This document shows, piece after piece, positions 14,903 to 19,385 of a stretch of 19,385 nt of DNA; the first letter of the stretch is position 1, and every line of letters begins with the position of its first letter. The translations under genes were made by a program, and so were the position numbers. This DNA comes from JBEAUL01 sp041161475. Its GTDB lineage: Bacteria; Pseudomonadota; Gammaproteobacteria; UBA6186; Azoamicaceae. The notes below the pieces were generated by a model. It did no database searches. It had not been told where the DNA came from and saw only the letters and a program-made list of their open reading frames with translations. The stretch is from the NCBI GenBank assembly GCA_041161475.1, contig JBEAUL010000014.1, positions 1 to 19,385 of the forward strand. Reading direction: 5' to 3'.

Positions 14903-16171
14903 ATGACAGATTTTGTTTTTGAAAAAAGCATGATACAAAAAAATTACCCTATCCCAAAAATTTTTCACTATATTTGGGTTGGGGGGAAACTGCCTTTAGA
15001 ATACCTCAACAACCTACAATTTTTTTCTAGAATTTGTCAAGAAAGTGATTACACAGTCAATATATGGGTAGACAACAGCAGTTATTTTGAAAACAGAGAT
15101 GACTTAGGAGAAATAAACCATCTACGCATTCGATATGTGGATGATTTATTAGAGCAATTTTCAGCACCCAGCAATTCAGCATTCACCGATACTGAAAAAG
15201 CAGATTTTATAAAAATCCTCTGTTTTGAATATTTGGCTCCAGCAAACTATGCAGCCATCTCTGATTTTCTGAGAATAGAAATTTTAAGGCAAGAAGGGGG
15301 CATTTATATCGACACCGATGTTATGTTAGACCCTTCTACAGATCCGAAAAAAATTCAAACCTTAGATTTTTCACTTTTATCTACCGTTGGCATTGCGAAT
15401 GCATTTCGTAACAATAATCTCATTGTTTCTGCCACTAATCACCCCGCTTTAATTGCAAGCATTAAAATGATGTTAACCCGAATGCTAGAATCACACAGCA
15501 TCTCTGAAAAAGAGTATCTTGCAGTCGTAGAAAAGCGAAAGAAAGCCACTTCACCGGCAGATAGAGCTGAATTTAATTGTGCCTTAGCAAAATATTTTAA
15601 AGATGAACATGCTTGGTACCTTGCAAAAAAAAGCACCCATATTATCCCTTATGCAGAAATTGGACACGAGGCAATAGAATATGGTTACCTTACTTATCGA
15701 AATGCGCTTATTGCCAACATAAAATGGTGTGCGCCCTTGCGTTGGCATCTCACGCTTTTCATGGGGCCCGATGTCATTCATAAAAATGTCATCGCTTGGC
15801 AAAACTTCCTTGAATCACAAAACATCATCTCACTTCATATCTGTTTTGGCTTACTAACGCCGCTAGAAATTTTATTTAATACAGAAAGATGTGATAACAC
15901 GTGGTGTTCAGAGGATACTTTTGTACACCATTCTTTAATTAAACCACGAAATAAGAGGATCTCAGAGGACTCCCCTTTAATCGACAGTGATATACAGGGT
16001 AATTCTGAGTTAGAAAAAATAATTTTAGAAAACTCAGTAAATTTATTTGAAAAAAAAGTGGCTCCTCTAACGTTTTCAGATCTATCTAAACGATTACATC
16101 ATTTCCCTGAAGAGGTCATTAATGATGGTGAAATCCAAGAAAATAATACACGATTAACCAATGGATTATAG
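14903..16171 (+). CDS. Glycosyltransferase with DXD motif, large-clostridial-toxin/OCH1-like GT-A fold
   Basis: A 422-residue soluble, retaining-type glycosyltransferase that should move a sugar from a nucleotide sugar to an unknown acceptor. Family signatures are IPKIFHYIWVGG (17-28, Trp25 for base stacking), AAISDFLRIEIL (117-128, Asp121 and Arg124) and EGGIYIDTDV (131-140) with the metal-binding DXD Asp137 and Asp139. These match the sugar-binding DXD family that includes Clostridium TcdA/TcdB catalytic domains and several Legionella effectors. No signal peptide or membrane segment is seen, so the enzyme is either cytosolic or exported by a specialised system. The start is placed at the ATG 14903 (AGGA 12 bases upstream) rather than a TTG at 14879 with no site. 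The gene is AT-rich (about 30% G+C in a counted line). Its stop overlaps the convergent gene by six bases. Confidence 0.85.
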   Translation: MTDFVFEKSMIQKNYPIPKIFHYIWVGGKLPLEYLNNLQFFSRICQESDYTVNIWVDNSSYFENRDDLGEINHLRIRYVDDLLEQFSAPSNSAFTDTEKADFIKILCFEYLAPANYAAISDFLRIEILRQEGGIYIDTDVMLDPSTDPKKIQTLDFSLLSTVGIANAFRNNNLIVSATNHPALIASIKMMLTRMLESHSISEKEYLAVVEKRKKATSPADRAEFNCALAKYFKDEHAWYLAKKSTHIIPYAEIGHEAIEYGYLTYRNALIANIKWCAPLRWHLTLFMGPDVIHKNVIAWQNFLESQNIISLHICFGLLTPLEILFNTERCDNTWCSEDTFVHHSLIKPRNKRISEDSPLIDSDIQGNSELEKIILENSVNLFEKKVAPLTFSDLSKRLHHFPEEVINDGEIQENNTRLTNGL

Positions 16172-16936
16172 TGTTTCTTTGTGTAATACAATAAGCTTCC
16201 GAACCCATCTCGCATGCTTTAAGATCGGCTCATAAATATCTTCTTGTGGCTCTATTGTTATTAAAGACAGCTCTTCTGGCGTGGGCGGCCTATCTTGAAA
16301 CTGAATTTTATCTAACTGTTCTACAAGGCATATTGGCGTTTGTTCACTTCCTTCACCCATCACCAAAACCGCAGCCGAGGCGATGCCATCTAAGAGATTA
16401 GACATACTGACGCGTAATGGTTTGCCGAATAAATCTGGCTCACCAATATAATTATGTAATGGAAAAAAGCCGCACCATCCAAGCCCAACACCTGTGACAC
16501 CACGCCGCAAATGCGTGGTGTGACTGTCGCTTAATACAACCCCTATTTCAGAGAGTCCATCTCTTTTTTTAAGATAGGCCCAAATTTGATTGACTGTTTC
16601 TGGAATATTTTCAGGATACAAAATATAAGCATCATTGGCATTGGATTCATCAATACCTGCCGTTGGGATAAGTATTTTATTTTTAAGGGTAAGATAAATG
16701 CCATATCGACGACTTGACTCTTCCTCATCTAAATAAGCATCCGCTTCTTTAAGCACCAAATCTTTTTTATCTAAAACTTCCTGCTTAGGCACAATACGAT
16801 TTTGACAGAGGCTGACAATCTTAGAAGTAATCACCACAATAGTGCGTTCAGACAAGCGAGGTAAATGCTTGTCTAAAATGCTTTCCACCGACTCTCCTGG
16901 AGAGACTCGGTGGGTTTTTATGGGACGTACCTGCAT
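16166..16936 (-). CDS. CofE-like gamma-glutamyl ligase, probable folate type (FolC2)
   Basis: A 256-residue cytosolic enzyme of the CofE family. CofE adds glutamate to coenzyme F420, but members next to CADD genes, such as Chlamydia CT611, are thought to attach glutamate in folate synthesis instead of FolC. Visible motifs are VVITSKIVSLCQNRIV (34-49), IPTAGIDESNANDAYILYP (90-108, Asp96), LSDSHTTHLRRG (135-146, metal-site Asp137) and GLGWCGFFPLHNYIGEPDLFG (151-171), then LVMGEGSEQTP. The HTTHLRRG stretch replaces the GRP-W/F-R pattern of true CofE, which supports a folate role. The start lies 16 bases after the CADD-gene stop on the same strand; no clear ribosome-binding site is seen, so coupling is likely. 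No F420 gene is visible nearby. Its stop overlaps the end of the convergent glycosyltransferase gene. Confidence 0.88.
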   Translation of the reverse strand: MQVRPIKTHRVSPGESVESILDKHLPRLSERTIVVITSKIVSLCQNRIVPKQEVLDKKDLVLKEADAYLDEEESSRRYGIYLTLKNKILIPTAGIDESNANDAYILYPENIPETVNQIWAYLKKRDGLSEIGVVLSDSHTTHLRRGVTGVGLGWCGFFPLHNYIGEPDLFGKPLRVSMSNLLDGIASAAVLVMGEGSEQTPICLVEQLDKIQFQDRPPTPEELSLITIEPQEDIYEPILKHARWVRKLIVLHKETL

Positions 16937-16952
16937 GTGCGTATGTATTTTT

Positions 16953-17669
16953 TTAGTGGCATGTTTCAGCTATGGTGCTTTCTGCACAGCCCGCTTTTTT
17001 AAGCGCTTCTTTGGCGCCAGGAGCATGTTCAACAATACCATCTAAAAATCCCCATAGCGCTTTGGCTGCCGTGAGCGCTCCGGCTTCAGCGCGTTCCTGC
17101 TCTTCTGTGGATAAGGTATTCAATAATCCTGCCACTTCTTCCGTATGCCACACATCTGCATGAGCATGTACCTCAAAAAATTGTAAGCCCGCTTTTTCTT
17201 CCACACCATAATACTGTGTTAAACCGTCATGTTTTGTTTTTGCAATTGCAGGGGTTTGGTGTTCGTATGCATATAAGGCCCCTAACCCTGTGGCATAATC
17301 AGCGCGAGTCAAGGTAAAAAACGATTCTACCAAATGCTTTGTTTGCGGATAATGTTGTGCATTTTTGACAGCAGTTTCATCCATACCCACGGCTTTGGCA
17401 AATTGTAACCAGAGCTGGGGATGATTTTCAGAACCTTGCTCTTCGTCAATCAAATTCTCGAGTAAAATTTGACGTTTTTTAATATCAGGACATTGGGTAT
17501 GAATAGCGCTGAGATAGCGCGGGAACGCCTCTACATGATGGGCGTATTGCTGGGCATAATACCCTAAGGTTTCCCGACTTAGGGTGCCTGCATTCCAGGC
17601 AAGATAAAAAGGGTGCTTGAGTAAATTCAGTGGAGACAACTTTTTAGACAGTGAATCGGAAAAATGCAT
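16953..17669 (-). CDS. CADD-family p-aminobenzoate synthase (folate metabolism)
   Basis: A 238-residue all-helical protein with the TenA/PqqC-like haem-oxygenase fold. It resembles Chlamydia CADD (CT610), which makes p-aminobenzoate from one of its own tyrosines in a metal- and oxygen-dependent reaction. Alignment from memory places the sacrificed tyrosine at Tyr22 (LKHPFYLAW) and the amino-donor lysine at Lys146 (IAKTKHDGL). Metal ligands are Glu76 (IDEEQG), His83 (ENHPQLW), and His168, Asp172 and His175 (HAHADVWH). HVEAFPRYLSAIH (45-57) is another shared stretch. There is no signal peptide. The ATG has an excellent ribosome-binding site, AAGGGG eight bases upstream, and a consensus-type promoter. 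It is followed by the CofE-like ligase gene after 16 bases. PqqC or thiaminase are the fold alternatives, but neither fits the motifs or the neighbour. Confidence 0.88.
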   Translation of the reverse strand: MHFSDSLSKKLSPLNLLKHPFYLAWNAGTLSRETLGYYAQQYAHHVEAFPRYLSAIHTQCPDIKKRQILLENLIDEEQGSENHPQLWLQFAKAVGMDETAVKNAQHYPQTKHLVESFFTLTRADYATGLGALYAYEHQTPAIAKTKHDGLTQYYGVEEKAGLQFFEVHAHADVWHTEEVAGLLNTLSTEEQERAEAGALTAAKALWGFLDGIVEHAPGAKEALKKAGCAESTIAETCH

Positions 17670-17734
17670 GCAGAACGCCCCTTAAGAGTCATTTAATTGA
17701 CTTGTTTAAATAAGACCACAAGTATGGTGATCAG

Positions 17735-17764
17735 ATTATACGGTTTCGGGTAAAGATAGGACAA
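17735..17764 (-). promoter_or_regulatory. Promoter of the CADD/CofE-like pair
   Basis: On the minus strand TTGTCC (17764-17759) and a consensus TATAAT (17740-17735) are 18 bases apart. Transcription would start near 17728, giving a leader of about 58 bases. That leader contains ACTTGT and ACAAGT as a 6-bp inverted repeat separated by 12 bases. No riboswitch fold was recognised. Confidence 0.6.
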
Positions 17765-17796
17765 GAGGCAATCTACAGTAATACAGGTGACAATAC

Positions 17797-17849
17797 AAAA
17801 ATAGCGCCACTGTTACGTCAATAGACACGTCTACAGTAGCGCTATTTTT
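17797..17849 (-). terminator. Strong Rho-independent terminator of the TM2-protein gene
   Basis: A 17-position stem pairs 17797-17813 with 17833-17849. The loop holds a smaller hairpin (tagac / gtcta). The stem is flanked by A- and T-runs on both sides. Its only irregularity is G opposite T on the minus strand (a G-U pair in RNA), which would be a C-A mismatch in a plus-strand transcript. It therefore folds best as the end of the minus-strand gene at 17872, 23 bases before the stem. The gap 17670-17871 holds this and the CADD promoter. Confidence 0.85.
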
Positions 17850-17871
17850 TGTAAAAAGGTTAGGTCGGCGC

Positions 17872-18588
17872 TTATAAACCCTTAACCGTTGCTGGTGCAA
17901 CTTCTTGTACCGGCTTCGTATTCTCTTGACTTGGTACACCCATCAAGCCAATCCCTACAATTTTCCAATGATCGCCTTCTTTTTGTAAATTGTATTGAAT
18001 ACCAAGGATCGAACCATTTCTTAAGGTTAGCTGTCCGGTTAACAGTCCATGATTACCATTTATTCTTCTGTCTTGAAAAGATACCTGCGAAATGGTGTCT
18101 AAATTATGCTGCTTAATAAAATGAGCAAATTTTTCTGAAGACATGTTATTCTGGAAATCAGTTGACATATAGGTATAAGCACTCTTAATGTCACCAGAAA
18201 CCAAAGCATTCGTCTGATTTTGAACCATGCTTACCATTGCCCCTGTTGCCAGAAAAGTAATTACAATACTGCCAATCAGAATACCGTAAAAAATGGCAAT
18301 AAATACGGCAATTACAGTGATAATTGTTTTAAAGTTGATTGGTTTTTTTGCCAACTCAATCACTCTACAATGAGCATCCGTGAATCTGTTCGATACCAGT
18401 AATGCGATATCAACCAGGTACCAGATACCAAATCCACCAAAAGTGATTAACATCAGTATTCCTGTAAACCATTTGCCCACATAAAATCGATGTATACCGA
18501 AGCTACCAAAAAAGATACACAACAGCAAAGTCACTACGGCTGATTTTTCACTGGGTGTGCTTGAACGCTCTTTTGCCAATCCAAACAT
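17872..18588 (-). CDS. TM2-domain membrane protein with NTF2-like/DUF4864-type C-terminal domain
   Basis: A 238-residue membrane protein of unknown function. Residues 16-66 form a TM2 domain: two membrane helices with the signature FFGSFGIHRFYVGKW between them, followed by GGFGIWYLVDIALL. A third hydrophobic segment at about 88-118 leads to a soluble domain (about 120-220) that reads ALVSGDIKSAYTYMSTDFQ, then KEGDHWKIVGIGL. This pattern, with a helix-rich start and a final DHWKIVGI strand, is seen in NTF2-like/DUF4864-type domains. TM2 proteins occur widely and have no settled biochemical role. The start MFGLAKER is preceded by a GAGGGGAC ribosome-binding site. The gene appears monocistronic, with 100 bases upstream that show no clear promoter and a strong terminator downstream. 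Confidence 0.8.
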   Translation of the reverse strand: MFGLAKERSSTPSEKSAVVTLLLCIFFGSFGIHRFYVGKWFTGILMLITFGGFGIWYLVDIALLVSNRFTDAHCRVIELAKKPINFKTIITVIAVFIAIFYGILIGSIVITFLATGAMVSMVQNQTNALVSGDIKSAYTYMSTDFQNNMSSEKFAHFIKQHNLDTISQVSFQDRRINGNHGLLTGQLTLRNGSILGIQYNLQKEGDHWKIVGIGLMGVPSQENTKPVQEVAPATVKGL

Positions 18589-18688
18589 ATAATGTCCCCT
18601 CTACTACAGTTGATTATTATGTCAGTTCACTGAAGTATAGGCCAGTCTTGGTTTGTTTTGTGGAAATAGCACAATAAATTAAGTGCAA

Positions 18689-19385
18689 CTACCCCTGTTT
18701 TTTTTGTAAAAATACATAGACTGAGGTTCTCCCTGATTGATGTATGTTAACCGGGAGCGCATTCGTATGAATAGGCTTATCGCTAAAAAGTATGCCCAAA
18801 GGAAGTACCGGATCTGCAAACTGAACAGGCGCAGCACCTTGTGAAAAACGTAATGTATTTACATAGGCAGCCACACTCAACCCAATAGAACCCCCATCGT
18901 CTGTATAGATAGGCTTTTCTTGCGCCAAGGCAACAATCTTTTCAGCAATGGCTTGATTATCCCCTCTGTATCGCTGCTCATAATAAGGAAACCACCAAAA
19001 CCCGACAATATATCGTAAGATAACCGTACAACACAGTCCTTTAATGACCCAGTCGACACATTTTTTGTCGCACGCCAAGACCAAATAAGCCAGTATACTC
19101 GCAATAAACGGATATAAGGGTAAAATGTATCGGATACGTACCTGTGGCGCAAGCCAATAAGGTAAAATATTCACCAAAACGATTCCTACACTCAGATAAA
19201 ATAATCGCTCTTCTTGCATCATTGCTTTCAATGTTTTTGTAAAACCGCAGCAAGCGGTTTTCTGACGCCACTTGATAAAAAGGAATACAGCCAGTATCAA
19301 AGAAGTGGGGAAAAAGCGTAGCCATACTTCACAAGGAAACACGATTAATTTCTTTAAGTAGGGTAACAGTGTATCTGACAATAAT
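18689..19385 (-). CDS. Polytopic glycosyltransferase, ArnT/PMT-like, C-terminal part
   Basis: The frame is open to the right edge, so the N-terminus is missing; a TTG at 19381 is unlikely to be the real start. About 230 residues are visible. Hydrophobic segments occur around FFPTSLILAVFLFIKW, FYLSVGIVLVNILPYWL, YILPLYPFIASILAYLVLA and CCTVILRYIVGFWWF. The RIRYILPLYPF element is typical of GT-C enzymes of the ArnT/PMT (dolichyl-phosphate-mannose mannosyltransferase-like) group, which carry sugars from polyprenyl phosphates onto lipid A, proteins or other acceptors at the outer face of the inner membrane. The soluble tail after the last helix carries YTDDGGSIGLSVAAYVN. The catalytic N-terminal loop acids lie outside the window, so substrate and activity cannot be judged. 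Confidence 0.7.
   Translation of the reverse strand, partial: LLSDTLLPYLKKLIVFPCEVWLRFFPTSLILAVFLFIKWRQKTACCGFTKTLKAMMQEERLFYLSVGIVLVNILPYWLAPQVRIRYILPLYPFIASILAYLVLACDKKCVDWVIKGLCCTVILRYIVGFWWFPYYEQRYRGDNQAIAEKIVALAQEKPIYTDDGGSIGLSVAAYVNTLRFSQGAAPVQFADPVLPLGILFSDKPIHTNALPVNIHQSGRTSVYVFLQKKQG

Noticed and set aside
16166..16936. Coenzyme F420 biosynthesis (CofE) as the role of the ligase
   Set aside because: No other F420 gene is present, the neighbour is a CADD gene and the active-site stretch departs from true CofE.
16953..17669. PqqC-like PQQ synthase or TenA thiaminase
   Set aside because: Same fold, but the HPFY, DEEQG and HxHADVWH motifs and the ligase neighbour fit CADD; no pqq or thi gene is near.
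18662..18690. Weak hairpin gcac / gtgc after the right-edge glycosyltransferase gene
   Set aside because: Only four pairs with a 10-base loop and no T-run; not enough for a terminator call.

Overview
The window reads as chromosome from a gammaproteobacterium with moderate-to-low G+C (roughly 40-45% in the housekeeping genes by eye, clearly lower in two accessory genes). The kbl-tdh pair, ComM, Rep, RsmB, and a 17-kDa-antigen type lipoprotein point to Gammaproteobacteria. A toxin-like DXD glycosyltransferase, an AT-rich orphan protein and a Chlamydia-like folate gene pair suggest a host-associated or intracellular bacterium, for example in the Legionellales. That placement is inference; there is no rRNA or marker gene here to confirm it.

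Layout. 1-1244 (minus): an open-ended, AT-rich, Lys/Glu-rich protein of unknown family that runs off the left edge. 1412-2425 (minus): a zinc alcohol dehydrogenase with its own terminator. 2534-4569 (minus): an apparent transcription unit of HU-like protein, ferrochelatase and a YdjM-type membrane hydrolase, with its promoter in the 198-bp divergent gap at 4570-4767. 4768-9069 (plus): kbl and tdh (threonine to glycine), a glycine-zipper lipoprotein, a small DUF1737 protein with an acidic tail, and rsmB, closed by a terminator. 9150-14817 (plus): a CPA2 cation/proton antiporter with an RCK domain, then comM and rep with overlapping stop and start. 14903-16171 (plus): the AT-rich DXD glycosyltransferase. 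16166-17669 (minus): a CADD-family protein followed by a CofE-like gamma-glutamyl ligase, with a good promoter. 17872-18588 (minus): a TM2-domain membrane protein with a strong terminator. 18689 to the right edge (minus): the C-terminal part of a polytopic ArnT/PMT-type glycosyltransferase.

The main point of interest is the CADD plus CofE-like (FolC2) pair. By analogy with Chlamydia CT610-CT611 it should make the p-aminobenzoate part of folate by an unusual protein-consuming reaction and add the glutamate part, replacing PabABC and FolC. All residues tied to CADD chemistry that I could align are present. The two AT-rich genes (left edge and 14903-16171) are candidates for secreted effectors, but the sequence alone cannot show secretion. 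No rRNA, tRNA, CRISPR array, insertion sequence or phage gene was seen. No gene-free stretch exceeds about 200 bases.
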